From the NCBI RefSeq assembly GCF_020382885.2, contig NC_058504.1, forward strand, positions 19,603,019-19,667,018: a stretch of 64,000 nt of DNA. Reading direction: 5' to 3'. This stretch comes from Scatophagus argus (Eukaryota; Chordata; Actinopteri; Scatophagidae). This document shows positions 26,001 to 49,884 of this stretch, piece by piece. Every line of letters starts with the position of its first letter. Within the stretch, counting starts at the first letter, position 1. The translations under genes were made by a program, and so were the position numbers. The notes beneath the pieces were generated by a model. That model worked only from the letters and a program-made list of their open reading frames with translations. It did not search any database and was not told the DNA's origin.

Positions 26001-28518
26001 ACTCAATTTATTTCGATGATTATGCCACACAGGATGTTTCCATGCAGAAAGATGTATGAATTAACTCTCTGGGGTGGCCAACCAAACAGCAGGTTGGAAC
26101 AACTCAAGATGACAGCTTAAAGTCAGCATATTGTTTGTCTGACTTTTCTTCAATGTCTGCATTGCTTAAACAAAGCTATTTTGATGACATAATTGTCATG
26201 TCATAAAAACAGTCATCAAAAGCATGACTGTTGTATCATGTCATGTCTCTTGTGTAGGTGACAGAGGAAGATTAAGTTTAGAACAACAGAAGACTGGATC
26301 TGTTCTGGGACACAGAGTGTCAGGTCTTTTTTTAAAATTGACCAAATTCACAGAACTGTAGGGTCATAAATTCAATGCACAAAGATGGGGGGAAAAAAAT
26401 CCTCATTATGACTGAGAGGAGCAGCAGAAAACTGACAGACTGCAGCTCAATGACTGAGCACTTGGCTCTTAATTCAGATCAGACCAAAATCTTGCCTCAT
26501 TAAACTTGACTTTATACTCTGGTTCTGGAGTTAATATTTGATTGTGTGCACAGTCCTGCAATTTAATAGTGAGATGTAGATCATCATGCACAGAAAAAGT
26601 GCACTGCACCCTTCGCAGATTTGGAACAAAAAACGATTCATGTTGTTTCATGAAAATTATGATTTGGTGCAATCAAAAGTAATTCTGCAGGGTCTAAGGG
26701 TAGAGGTCAGTGTCCATCATTTGACCTCCCATTTAAAAAATGCAGCCATCAGACCAAAATTAAGCAAGAGTAACACACAAAATTTAAGTAAGAGGGTTGG
26801 GCCCAGATTGAGTTGGAAAACCAGGGAGGACTTCAGGACACAGTTTCCCACTGGTACATTTTCAAGAAAGTACAAGTGTTTAGATTACAGCAGCTGCTGC
26901 AAATATCTAGATTTTTGTGAGGCACCTGTGTGGCAATCCACCACTCACTCATATCACAGAACAGATCTGCTTCCATTGATCTAATGTATCAATCCACACA
27001 GACACCCCCCTCTCCACACACCCCTTCCCCTTAAGTGAAATGTATTCCTCACAGACAGCTGTTCACGCAATGAACACGCTATGAAGTTAAAAATTGAATT
27101 TTGGAATGACTGGTCATGGTTCCATTGTAGAAACAAGGAGTTTGTGTGAGGAAATAAATGAAAAATAAATCAGTTGACAAATAAAAAAAAAGCTGGATTC
27201 AACCTGTAAATTCTTCATGCAACCTGCATAAAAACTGGGTTTGTGCAGACTGGGCTCTGTCCTCTCAGCACCTCAGGAGCTGCTGCTGACACTGTAGACG
27301 GCTCGAACTGAGCTCACACATGGCTGAACAGAGGTTGGAGTCAGTGTGGATTGAATGGAACCAACACTTCAGAACAGCTAATTCATTTTAAATAGAGCAG
27401 TGCATGACCTTTGGTACCTGCTGAAGCATCTTCTAACACAGTATCTCTGCTTTTGCTTTTTAACAGTTTATTTGCATCAGAGTGGCTAAGATTTAAGTAT
27501 CCACACTGATATGGCTTGATGAATGCAAGGTTGATCAATAAAACAAACTGAAGGAATACTACATGGCAACAGGATGCCTTCACTAGCAATTTCATTGCCC
27601 ATGAATACCCGCTGGAATTTCATTCTGAAGCATGGACACTTTGAACATCTCCATTTGGCAGGTCCTATTTGCTCAAATGGTGATTAGGGTTCAAAAAACT
27701 GTCTTAAAAAATTTACATTTTTGAATTTATCAGTTTAGTTCTAACACCTCTCTGAAAATGCATCTGAAAGACCCCAAATGATTTCTCTACTCAGAATAGT
27801 TACATTATAAATGCAATGTGTTCCAGCTGACTACCAGTTGTTGGACTTCGGAGCTTTAGACTACAGAAAATAAATTCAAATTTTGAATTTTGTAGGACAA
27901 ACTGCCAGTGCTGTCATTCCTACAATAAACATCATGCAATAACATATTTAAAGTGTGCAGCAGCAGGAGGGAGGAAACACATTTCACCCTACCTTTTGGA
28001 GTGGCTGTAATACATTGTTTCCTTGTCAACCAATTATTTCCTTGTTTTGTTTGACTCATTTCTATTTTGTGATGTGAGGAAAGTTCAAACATAATTGTGG
28101 GAAAAATTATCCAGTCTAGTTGATTTAAAAAAACAAGTAAACAATTATTTGCCATTGATGGGTAGGGCAATATGTTCAGGGTTAATGCCTGCTTGAGAGT
28201 TGAGCTTTAGTCAAATCCATCCTCCTCTTTTCTTTTAGTCCAAAAAGTGCAGTTTCTTCAAATTGTCACTCCAGAGAAGAAACGGAGATACCAGACCAGT
28301 ACACTCAAAGACCCCAGACCAGCAGATACCGGATCCCCTTTGGTGTACGACTTCTCTACAGTAAACTCTTCCATGCTGATGAAATGTGTATTCATGTGTT
28401 TAACAAAGACAGAGAAAGAAAAAGCGAAAGAGACTCTTATGATGGTTTATGAAAAGTTGCCGGTGTGTATGTTTTGTGTATCTGATTGTGTGTGTGAGAA
28501 GGTCCTCCAGTGGAGAAT
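26000..28518 (-). other. fmr1: fmr1 3' UTR region (end not defined)
   Basis: Sequence downstream of the fmr1 stop (28519-28521) with no other gene. AATAAA hexamers on the gene strand are at 27467-27472 and 26007-26012, about 1.05 and 2.5 kb past the stop. The mammalian FMR1 3' UTR is about 2 kb or more, so either is plausible. Which is used cannot be decided from sequence alone. Confidence 0.35.
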
Positions 28519-39068
<10,550 letters not shown>

Positions 39069-39200
39069 GACGCAAATTACTACAGCTCGCTAGCTAGCTA
39101 ACTACCGTTAGCGATATTAGTAGCCAGCTAGCTAGCTGGCTAGCCTGACGCTAGCCAAGGCAGAGTTTGCTATCGTTGGCTTCGCTAGCTAGCCAAAATA
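39069..39200 (-). promoter_or_regulatory. fmr1: fmr1 5' leader/promoter with GCTAGC block and 22-bp palindrome, no CGG repeat
   Basis: The sequence directly upstream of the start codon contains repeated GCTAGC or GCTAG units (39088-39099, 39121-39142, 39150-39156, 39183-39193). One of them is a perfect 22-bp palindrome at 39121-39142 (half site TAGCCAGCTAG). No CGG or CCG run occurs in the 400 bp upstream of the ATG, unlike mammalian FMR1. The transcription start is not determined. Confidence 0.6.
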
Positions 39201-39426
39201 GCCTGTCAGCTGGATGCAAAAAAGGCCACGATAACTGTGTGTGACCGTAATGTTGTTTCCCCTTTTGCACCGTCTATAAATCTTGCGTTTGTTTCTTGCA
39301 GATTTGCAATTCCGGATGTATAATAAATCTAAGGCGAATTGTGTAGCAGGCTAGGTTAGCGTGTACTAGCCACTTATGTTGTGTGATTAGTGGTGAGACA
39401 GCTACTGCTGGTTACATCTTTCCATG

Positions 39427-39434
39427 TGACGTCT
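39427..39434. promoter_or_regulatory. CRE-like TGACGTCT upstream of fmr1
   Basis: One mismatch to the CREB site TGACGTCA, about 360 bp upstream of the fmr1 ATG. Mammalian FMR1 promoters have a CRE-type element, but one 7/8 match in AT-rich DNA is weak evidence. Confidence 0.2.
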
Positions 39435-39439
39435 CTGCG

Positions 39440-42400
39440 TTCTTCCTCTACTGAAATCTGTGGCTGGTAACACTCATCTGAGCTTATTGCTGCTCTCCAC
39501 AGGTAATAAATAGGAATAGCTTTTTAAAAAAGACCATTGCCTTTATCCTGCAATGAACCTGATCCCATCTGATCCCATTTGTCAACACAAAACAATTCAA
39601 GCCCAACCACTGCCCTGAGACAGTGGGAATGGCATATTTATCAAAAAATGATCCGGCCATATCTAACTTATTCCCCTCCTCCAAAAAATGCAAAGCAAAA
39701 AGAAGTCATTCACCTTATTGGTGAAATATCCTGTTCCTTGATAATTGGGTTCTCTGGACATAATTTTTGGTTCCTTAACTTTATCACCTCCCACTGTGAA
39801 ATACATCTGGTACCATGGACCCCAACTGGGATTTCAGAACCGGAGTGTACATAAGATAACCAGTTGACAGTGTTGTTTCTCATACCTAGGGTTAATCGAT
39901 AATAGACGTATACTTTCTTTTATGTAGCTCAAGACAGAAAACCTTTAATTGGCCAATATATCTTGGGATCTTTTGACTTCCCTGTTTAGATTTTCCTTCA
40001 TTTTTCATATTTTTAACTTTTCTATAGTATAGTTGGTCTGTTTTCAATCAGCAATCTGTCTCTTGATAGCTGACCTGCTACATAGGTCATCATCTAGGCG
40101 TGCTCTAAGAAGTTCAGCCTCCTTTGAATATCTCAAGACTAAATTTATAACATAATCATGTTTTCTTACATGTCAAGGCATGTATCTGAAGGATGTGAAT
40201 GTGACATCTGTAGATGGATAAGTGTTCATACTTAAACAGTTTGAATGTTCCTTCACTGGGGGACCTGCAGAGCTACAGTACCAAGAAGACAATAATTGAG
40301 TGAAATTTTACTTCTCTGATCTTCTCACACTCTCAACATTCAGTAGTGCTCATCTGCTACATTCATTAATGGACACATGAACTACTTGAGAATTTCATCT
40401 TCTAGCCAAAGACAACGAATAACCACAAGCCACATGTTTGGATACAGAACAGGAAAGGTGCAGACAGACAGACTGGTGCAGACAGAATGAGACAGGGAAG
40501 AAGACAAGGAGACAAAAATTGAAAAACGTAGAGGTCACTGAAACATAGAGGCACTGATGATGAGATATGAGATGGGCATAGAGGGAATTAAAGGGATAAA
40601 CTACACAAAAATCTGCACAGAAATAGAATGAGAGAGCAGCCACAGGGAGATACATGAAGGGTGAAATACGATATAAGGCAGATGGAAAGAGAATGGAAAA
40701 ACAGACATGAAAACTGAAGTTACTGCATGTGGGAGGGAAATAGGCTCTAACATTAAATACCTTAGTCAGGACACAAGTTAGTACATGGCCAAAACAGACA
40801 TGTTACTACTGAAAACTTCATCACGTTAATGCATAGGGGACACATAATAAGCTTTTAGAGAAGCGTTTAGTGTAAAATGAGGATCTGGGCCAAGTAAGGC
40901 TTTTTCATCAGTTTTATCAGAAGTCCCTTTGTGAGATTGTAACAATCACTATGTTACATATGAAACATATAACAGTAGTGGACTGAAATAGTCCAAAAAA
41001 ATATCAAACTCACGGCCAAAAAAACTTTGGCATACGGTTCTAATAAAACAATGACAATATCATAAAATCAAGTAACACCACTCTTAAGGCTTTTGTTAAA
41101 GGAGTAACTTGATAGTTTGCATTTTAATCTGATTTTTCTTTTGTTTTTTTTGTAGGTAGGAGATGTACTTTACATGCTTAAAATTAATGAACAAAGGCTG
41201 CTGTTCTGTTGCCAACTGAACTCCAGCCTCTGTGGTGTCACATTAAGCTCAACAGAGCGTAAACAGGAATATATCCATATTATATTAATATATGTAAAAA
41301 TGAAGTAGCTGATAGGTGTGGCCCATGACATGCATCAATCACATAGGTGGTCTACTGGCACTAATCCCAACCCTTTTTTAAAATAGCCTCTAAAAAAAAA
41401 TCATTGGATATGGACCTGTAGAGTAAAGTGTTGACGAAAAATAACTTTTCAGGTTACTGTGACACCACAGAGCTTCTCTTTTGGAGGGGGGAAGCACATT
41501 ACCCCATATACATCATCCAAACAATTATTTTCCGTTTTGATTAATCTGCCAGTTGTTTTCTAAGTGCTTTCTAAGTGAGGCAACATTTAGTATATGAAAT
41601 GTGGTGAAAAAATTGCGAAAAATGCAGATAACAAATGTTGTTTTGTCTGAGATGCACAGTAAACCAACAAATGTTCATAGCCCAAATCAGTGGATTTTTT
41701 TTGGATTTTTTGAAAAATCACTTGAATAATTTATTGATCAATTAATTAATTAATTATCAATATTAAATAACTTGACTGACTAATCATTTCAGCTCTTATT
41801 ATCCTGAGCAGCTCATCAAGAGATTGTGCCCTGAAGATGCTCTGTTACTGTTGCACTGTTACTGTTCTTTTTACAGATACAGAAAAAAACACCAGACTAA
41901 ATTTCAAAATGTCAAGGCATCCCTTTAGGAGCAAATATGAGTTATTAAAAAGTCACAAATCAACTGCAAAAACAGCAAAATATAACAAGTAAAACATATA
42001 TGTTTATGTACAGGAAAAGGGAAGGCAAGCAAACATACTGTACAGTTGTATTCTTAACTTTTAGACCTGGATGAAGTACATTTTGGTTATGATTTCAAAT
42101 GTTTGGAAAAGAAAGTTAAGAGAAAGCTTAATATAATAAGTGAAATTCATAGCTTAATGCAGTAACTACTAATAACATGGCTAACTTGATTATATCTCCC
42201 ATTTTCTTTTCTAGTCATTTGAAACCATGTCAAATGTTATTGAGATCTGGTATGTTTATGAAGGAAATGCAGGGACAACATGTTTTTCTTTGTGTTAGGC
42301 AAGTATAGTCTTTTCATATGTATTACAATAACTTAATTAGCCAAGTTATGCTAATCTAAAGGTAATCAGAGCCAAAGATAGAAATTTGTGGGGTGTACCC

Positions 42401-44595
42401 CTCTCACATATTAGAACCCTGGAGAGAATAGACTGGTTTAGAAATTAGATGAATGGATGTTATGCCAGTTTTTGTACTCTTTTGGCAGGATTTTGGTATG
42501 GCTTATGGTTCTGGGTTGCATGTCACAGATTTCTCCATATGTACAGTGAGAATGAATACACCTCTTCCTGTTTTTTTTTAAAGGTAATGTAACTTTATTC
42601 ACCTGTAATGACTGCTTGATCCTGCTGCTACTGATAGAAGACGCACAAAGGAGGAAAATTTTGAATAAACATCACAAAAACCTGATACATCTCAGACAAT
42701 AACTCTATGGATTTCACTTGGATGTACACAGTGTTCTAAATTGCTTAATGGGATTAATTAATTAGGTCATAAGACAGTCAGAGGGAACACTAGCCTGAAA
42801 ATGCTCACTGATCTTATTTGTTTTCACATCTGGCATCCATATACATTTATAACATTGCTAAAAAGTAGGCTACGGTGTTAAAATTGGGTGGGATATGGTG
42901 AATGTGCTGCGCTATCAAGTTGACTGTATCACAGTGAGCTTGCAGGTCAATGCCATATTACAAAGACTTCATAGCTTCAACAATGAGTTATGTACAGTGT
43001 GTTCTTGTACCTACAACCCACCGGGGAGCTCTCTCACTGTAAAGCATACTGTATCTCTGTCTATGGTAAATAATGAATATGGCTTTCTACAGCGTTTCAT
43101 GCAGCCTATGTCATCCATGGCTCAGATACTCCTGGACTTATTCCTTTATACACACACCAGACTTAAGTCCACTCATAGCGCTCATCCAGGCTGTATATCA
43201 ATATATCTATCCATTAGGTGTCACAGTTTTCTATCAGCTTTCCTGCCCTCTCTGAGACTGGAGGCAGTGATATTGATGTAGAGAGCACATCATTAGACAG
43301 AAGCTCTTTACCTGAAGAACATTCATTACAGAATACAGAATTACTGTGTGAATTACTGTTACTTGAAGTCACATATGGCAAAGACTGGCTGTCTCTGCAT
43401 TTGCACACAAAGGGAAGGCTGGATAAGCCTCAGAGGTTAAGCATGAAGGGAATTTGTTTACAACAGGCATAGATGAGAAAAAAGAGTCTTGCAGTGATGA
43501 CCCTTCTTTGTAGGAGGATGCATTTCTCCTGTGTAAGGGTAAGAGGATCTTGCAGCCTCTGAATCGATATGTGACATGCTGCCGACAGCTGGTCTGTTTC
43601 AGGAAACCTTGCTGTCAAGGTCTTCCTGCAGAAGTTCTTTTGTCCACATTAACTTTGCCTAAGATGCATTTTCTCATCTTTCCAGTGCATTTATGATGTC
43701 ACAGTGATTTTAAATCTAGATGTCCTACTTGTAAAAGACTGACCTAGATAGAGATCAGGTACATCAAAACTCTAGTCTCATTCATCCTCTAAAATAGGGG
43801 ATATTTTCACGCAAGAGGCTGCAGAATGTATGTTTGGTTGTATAGAATAAGATCATCTCAAGTAGTTACAACTTGCCTGATTTCATCAAACCAAAACATA
43901 GGCAGCTTTTTAAGGCAGTAGAAAAAGGTTGGAAAATGCTGTTTTCAGCTAGGCTCCAGATGAAAATCAATAAGGACAAGGCAGCTAAAATAGGATTGTG
44001 ATTTAAGAGTTCTAATATGGTGCCTTTTAATGTTGCTTTGGCTGGCTGATCAACACTGAACCAGGGATGGTTTATGGAAAGACAGTCTTGCATCAAGAAC
44101 GTTTGGCTGTGGATTCCCAGATGACTCCTGTGTTAATAGTATTGTGTTTGGCTTGGAGCACAGAAAGTATATTTACTCAGTTTCTGTCTGTGTTTGAATA
44201 AATGGATGAAGTTCTACACTGTACTGTAGTCTAAAAGGCAACATTGTCTAATTTCTCAATTGTTAATAAATGTGCCACTTCCAAATCCCCTTTTCTCTCT
44301 ATCTTCACCATCGCTGCTCCTCTCAGTCCTCATCCTCAAGAATAACAATATTGATGATGTTTCAGTCCTTTGCACGAGTGTCACCGCTTCCTCCCTATCC
44401 TCCTCTTCCTTCAAACACATTGCTCTTAGTGTCAGCTTCACCCACCAATTTTCCTCCTAACCAGAGAAGTTGCACTTAATGTAAAAGACTCTTGTTTTGG
44501 TCTCATTCTCCCATCATCCCTCACCTCCTCTTCCTTGATGTGTACAGTTACTCTTCTCTCTTCCCCTCCATTATGCCTCCCACTCCCCCTTGTCC
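39440..44595. other. Intergenic fmr1-rab33a, including rab33a 3' UTR at the right end
   Basis: No supported exon on either strand. It holds an AATT-rich patch at about 41733-41760 and otherwise AT-rich single-copy sequence. The last 330 bp before the rab33a stop (about 44270-44595) are markedly CT-rich on the plus strand, so the rab33a 3' UTR is purine-rich. No clear AATAAA was identified for rab33a. Confidence 0.5.
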
Positions 44596-44820
44596 TCAAC
44601 AAGGACAATTACTCTTTGTTTCAGTCTCTTGTGTGAGTCGGACTCTCCCATCCTCCCTCTCCACGTCTCTGTAGAGCAGAGATTTCTGGGCCTTCAGGCG
44701 GCAGGCCAATGACATGAAGATAGAGTTGACGTTCTGACTCTCCCTCGGGTCCTTGGCCGACGTCTCAAATAGCAGCATGTTGTGAGCATCAGCAAACTTC
44801 AGTGCCATGTTGGAGGGCAC
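44596..44820 (-). CDS. rab33a: rab33a exon 4 (G5 motif and prenylation tail)
   Basis: 225 nt including [23 protein letters not shown] then [20 protein letters not shown], ending KSNCPC. Confidence 0.94.
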   Translation of the reverse strand: MPSNMALKFADAHNMLLFETSAKDPRESQNVNSIFMSLACRLKAQKSLLYRDVEREDGRVRLTQETETKSNCPC

Positions 44821-47800
44821 CTGGGAAAGCACAAATGTTTGGTTAACTTTAATCTAGGAAGGTAAATAAAAAGAAATATTGTGTGTTAGGGTCCTTCTTT
44901 AAGTTTCCCCACCTGTATTTGGTCCACAAGGTCACACTTGTTTCCAACCAGCACTCGAGGTACTGAGGCTGAGACACGATGGCCATTACACTCCTGCAAC
45001 ACAGGAGAATATAGCTTCATAAACTTTACAAACTACAGTCATGTTTACATGATATGCGACCATAAATATCTGCAGCTGGAGAGAAAACATTACTGCCAGC
45101 TTCTTAGTTTTAATTACAACAAATTTATCACAACTACAATATGTCTCACTTGGTGAAAAGAACTGCTAATGCCAAGATGGCTGCATAGTCACTAAAACTA
45201 ATACCAACACTACTGCTAATGGTATCACAAACACAAATGTAACTACTTATTCTGCATGTAGTCCGACTAAAGACTATTTTCTCGTCAGACATTTTTGACT
45301 TATAGCGGGAGAAGCTCAGATTTAATGAATAACATTAACCAATAACATGACTCACTTCCACACATACTCAATACCAGGCGCCTGAAAGTGGCAAAACTAA
45401 ATGGAATGCAGCTGTTAATTAATATTATTAGTTACGCCTGTGCTTTTCTTTCAGTGCTTTTCTCATTCTGTCATGAAAAAGCTGCATGAACTGCCTTGAA
45501 TATTTCATTATCCAAGTGATCAGTTGGAGCTTAGTCAGCTTGCTTACAGCAGTGATTCTAATGTCACAAAATTAGTATTCAGAGATACAGACAACACTTT
45601 GTGATGGAAAGATCACAGAGTCAATCCGGTGGGAACACTGGAAACTGGTGCTCATGGTGCCAAAAGAACACATTCATTACATTAAGAAAGTGTGCTCCTT
45701 TGACCCTTTCAACATTAAGGCTATTTAGCTCTTTCCTAAAGTATTATGAGCCAGTTACCAACCTCTATCCATGTCTGTAGGTTGCGGAAGGAGGTCATCT
45801 TGGTAACGTCATACACAAAGACTACTGCGTGGACATTGCGGTAGTAGTGCTCCACCATGGATTTACGAAAGCGCTCCTGGCCTGCTGTGTCCCATACCTG
45901 CACCTGCGGAGATAAACAAGATAAGACGTCTTTTAATATGACTGAATATAAGTGTCTATGTATGAGATCCAAGACTGTTCCCAGTGTTGCTGGTTTTCAG
46001 AATATCCTGACTGGTCATCAACCTTGAGCACTGCTAGATTTGAAAGTCAGGGACATGATGCATCCACGGGGACACAGGGTCCAGACATCCAAGCTTATTA
46101 TCTACTAGCGCAGTGACCATTCAGATTACAGCTGACAAATGGTGAGAGGAACACCCTGGACTGGGCGCCAGTCAATCCCAGCTGGGAGGGACAGACTCGT
46201 CGGGTTATCCTCTGGAAGAAAGATGTCGCAATATGTGACCCCTGGTTGCTGATCAGTCATGTAGTGTGAAAACCAAGGCAAAAGCAGCTTGTGGAGCTAC
46301 TCTACTACAGCTGTGTTGTTTCTTAATTGCAACTTTTGATGATTCTGACAAAAACAGGCAAAGAGAAAATAAGCTTTATTTACCCTCTCTGCACAAAAGC
46401 AGTACTGATATTGATTTCACCTAAAAAATAAAATTCAATCATGTCAAAATGCAGACAAAATTATTTATGGCTCATGCTAGGTCACATAATGTACTGTATT
46501 GTGCTCCGCTTGCTCAGTGTCTGTATAGCCTGTGTAAGGACAACCCCAGCTATGTAGCTTCAAATGTTGCATTTAATGCCACACACAATATCAAATCTTG
46601 GTCTTTGTTGAACATTGTGTGCTCAGTAATTTATCAGCAAGTTGAGCAAATTTGATAATATTCAAAATATGTCTCACACAAATGATAATTTGGTTTGATA
46701 TATGTATGCACCTCTCATCAGTGTAGATGTCTTTTTAAACCAATATCTCTTAGTGCTCTGCTGTTTTCAGTCCCCCTAGCATATAAGATTTGTTATTGCC
46801 AGTCTGTGTACTACTTGAATTCACCTGCCAGATGACTGGAGACAAAAAGGAGTCACCAAACTGGATCTATGAGTTAGTTAGTCTGTGGTTTAAGTGGATG
46901 TATATTATATTTTAATCCTGTTATAGAAAATAATAATAATAAAAAAAAAACAAGAGTGAAACTTGTGCTGCCATGGAGCTGTTCCATAACCTCTTTAAAA
47001 GCCCTACTACACCAGTGAAGTAGCCTAGATTTTATTCCAACAATGGAAAAAAAAAAAAATCCACTGCAAAGGCAATGAAATCACCATCTGGATGACACAC
47101 ATAAATATACAAGAGTTTAGCTTCCCCTCTCAGCTCTGGAGCGTGCTGGATCTAAAACACCTGCCTGCTTGTAAACCTTCTGTTAAGATTAGTTTCTTGT
47201 GATGTTTTTGTATCTTTGTTTCCTGCTTCCTTGTAATTCGTCCGGTTGGTTTTTCTGTTGCCTGTCCAATCCGAAATGGCGCTAAGTGGAGTCACTCCTG
47301 TGTCGTATCGGTCACTTGATCGGACATGATCTGCTTCCAATCACTTGTCACTGCCCGTGGATATTTAAGACCGGTGGGCCTAGTGGTATTTTGTTAGGCT
47401 TGCTTTCTGGCCTTCTCTTATTGTTTGTTTTGAGACAACTGATTTTGCTCTCCTTGTTCGCGTTCACCTCTATGTCTGCCCTGCTCAGCCCTGGCTCTGG
47501 ATTGGACACGAAAGTTTCTCCCAATCACACCATTAGTGTTGACCAATCAAATTATGTGACACAATTAGGTATCACAAGTGACATATGCAAAATGCAAAAA
47601 GTATTCCAGCTTTGATTTCAACCCTAACACACTAACAACTTTGCTAGCCCTGCCAAACATATCGAATTTGCCCTGAGGATGGTGCTGAATACAAACTACA
47701 AGAATTACTGCTATTAGAAGAGGAATATTCCCTTGGGGGGCATAAATGTGACAACTTCATGGAAAACTATGCATAAGATGCTGACCATTCTATGCATAAT

Positions 47801-49800
47801 TCCTTACAAGAGGAAACCGTGTCCTGCTGCTGGCACATTAAAGGTCAGCAGGTCACCAAAACACTAGGAATCATCATCTGGAGACCATAACAATCCTCAA
47901 TTAAGAGAATTAACAGAAGAACAATCAATATTACCTTCATTGGTCACATTTTTAGAATGTAAAAAAACTATTTCCAAGATGCAAGAAAATAAGGAATATG
48001 AATGAAAGAGGAACAAAAAGACAATGCCTGCATGTACAACAAGTACAGAGTTAATTACTTGAACATGTTCAATCTAGATAACAAAATATTTATTTATAGG
48101 TCCAAGTTGACTGGATACCACGTTCATCAACATTACCTAACAAACTTTGAAGGTAGCACCAAAGATGAAAAGCACAGCAGAATATTACAATTAGATCTCG
48201 ACACAAAAAGAGTGACATTTACACTTTCTGACACTCCTGATCATACTGTACGTGTATGGCATGTATTTTGAAGAGAATTTGGATGATTCAGACACGCTGA
48301 CCTAATAGATGAAGTGTGTTTGTGAGTCAGTATTAGGAGGCATCTGGAGGTTGCAGACAGCCTGTTCTACTGAGACAGAAAAGGGAGAGAGGAGCCTTTC
48401 TGCACATGCTCACACACTTGCAGGCCAAGTGAGGAGGGAGAAGGTGTATGCACTTTACACAACTGAATAAAAGATCGCTGCAAAAACCTTGAAATTCAGT
48501 CAATTCAAGTCATGTTTTAGAGTCGAGATGTGAGAAATCGCTAAACATATCAACTAAAATATTGACTAATATTATTTGTCATCGTATTTCAAGTAGCCTG
48601 TTATTATACTGTTGCACTGAAATTGATTTTTGTATATATGCTGATATGCATTCCCATTGACAAGGCTGGAAAGCATTAAACTTTAACTAAGCAATTACCA
48701 GGACACCATTACAGTCCTATGGCCTACATTACTAATGCTGTTTGGTTTTGGTCTTCACTACTGTGACATGTGATACACAACTAGAACAAGACAATGTATT
48801 ATCTTATGCTGGTAAAAAGATGAATTATTAATCAAAATAATTAAAGATTGATTTTGGTGGATTGATTAATCTATTCACCCACTAATCGTCAGCTCTACCA
48901 GGCATTATAGATATTTACTGACTGTTCCCAGCCATCAGCCATTTACAAGAGTACAAGAATTTAAAGCTGCACCATTGCAAACGGGATTTAATTGTTTTCC
49001 AGGACAAATGGATGGAAGGTTTGCCACCATGAACACAAAATATCCAAACATGTATTGTCAAACTTACAAAAATATATTCATTTGCAATAGACATATGCCC
49101 CTCAAATACCTGTTTGGCCATACAAATGAGATTCATTGTTATGTTTTCTTCCTTTGTTGTCAAAACGTGTTGAATTTCTCCAAGATGTAAAAGTACAGGC
49201 TAAATTGAAAAATATCCCTCTGAAAAGAGTGTCGTGAAATCTAATCTGTTGTTCTGTTATGATAAAAAGAAAGAATAGGCCCTGTGTGATCCACTGCCAG
49301 ACTTGGAGCTGCAGCTGATCAACAAAAAGATGAGAGGAGGAGGGGGAGGAAGAGGGAGTGGGGAAACACCACTAATCAACATCCAGCCGCTCTGATGCTT
49401 TTACCTTGATAGTCTCTCCTTCAATCTCCACCGCCTTCTCCCTGAAATCTACGCCGATGGTGGCCTCAGTCTTGTCGGGAAAGCTCCCTCCGGTGAAGCG
49501 GAAGGTGAGGCAGGTCTTCCCCACATTGGAGTCCCCGATGACGATGATCTTAAAGATCCGCGTCTGGATGCTCAGTTCCAGGGAGGAGGTGCTCAGATCC
49601 ACGGAGGACGTGAGGCTCGGGGCGGCATCGTTGCTGCTGCTGGCTCGGCTACGGCTGGCACGGTGAAAATCCATGGAGGATGTCAGGATGGTGACATTGT
49701 CGTCCGCTCGGTTTCTTCGTGCGATTCCTTTGCCACCTCCTCCTCCTCCTCCGCCGCCGCCCGGAGTTCGGGTCTCCTCCTCCGGAGAATCGTTGGTCAT
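44596..49800 (-). CDS. rab33a: rab33a, Rab33-type small GTPase, complete
   Basis: Four exons join in frame to 280 residues: 49405-49800, 45763-45903, 44913-44993, 44596-44820. Rab33 proteins act at the Golgi and on anterograde/secretory vesicles (Rab33a in neurons). All GTPase motifs are present: P-loop GDSNVGKT (89-96), switch I TIGVDF, switch II WDTAGQE (136-142), NKCD (197-200), ETSAK (225-229), and a C-terminal CPC for double prenylation. [38 protein letters not shown] and [14 protein letters not shown] fit Rab33a better than Rab33b. The N-terminus is long: 80 residues before [10 protein letters not shown] (about 35-40 in human), with a Gly run (14-23) and Ser-rich stretches. The frame stays open upstream to an ATG at 49989, so a longer form is possible; the ATG at 49800 (A at -3) is preferred because upstream sequence is simple repeat. 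Confidence 0.93.
44913..44993 (-). CDS. rab33a: rab33a exon 3 (G4 motif)
   Basis: 81 nt, phase 0 at both ends: [20 protein letters not shown] then DLVDQIQ. Contains NKCD. Too short to stand out as an open frame; found by joining exon 2 to exon 4. Confidence 0.92.
45763..45903 (-). CDS. rab33a: rab33a exon 2 (switch II)
   Basis: 141 nt, phase 0 at both ends. [20 protein letters not shown] then [20 protein letters not shown]. Acceptor CCGCAG, donor GTTGGT. Confidence 0.94.
45904..49404 (-). other. rab33a intron 1 (3.5 kb)
   Basis: No coding exon seen. It holds a short repeat fragment at 46140-46180, A-rich runs (46940-46950, 47046-47060) and single-copy AT-rich DNA. A G-rich (GGA)n patch lies at about 49330-49365, just downstream of the exon 1 donor in gene orientation. 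Confidence 0.6.
46140..46180 (+). repeat. Short fragment of the same fish repeat as in fmr1 intron 1
   Basis: GGTGAGAGGAACACCCTGGA, followed by CTGGGCGCCAGTCAATCCCA, matches the CACCCTGGACTGGTCGCCAG block at about 37485-37510. Nothing on either side extends the match. Confidence 0.4.
49405..49800 (-). CDS. rab33a: rab33a exon 1 (N-terminal extension, P-loop, switch I)
   Basis: 396 nt, 132 codons. [13 protein letters not shown], a ten-Gly run, Ser-rich [20 protein letters not shown], then [19 protein letters not shown]. Donor GTAAAA. Confidence 0.9.
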
Positions 49801-49884
49801 TATGCCGGAGGAGGCGATGCGCAAATCGGTGTGCCGTGTGCGTGTGTGGAGAGGAGAGGGGTTGGACGGAAAGATGGATGCGTG

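Noticed and set aside
42895..43472. Overlapping plus-strand frames of 84-128 codons
   Set aside because: No recognisable domain, biased composition or splice context; likely chance.
44596..49800. Could the Rab be rab33b
   Set aside because: [32 protein letters not shown] and the CPC end fit Rab33a; Rab33b differs at these sites.
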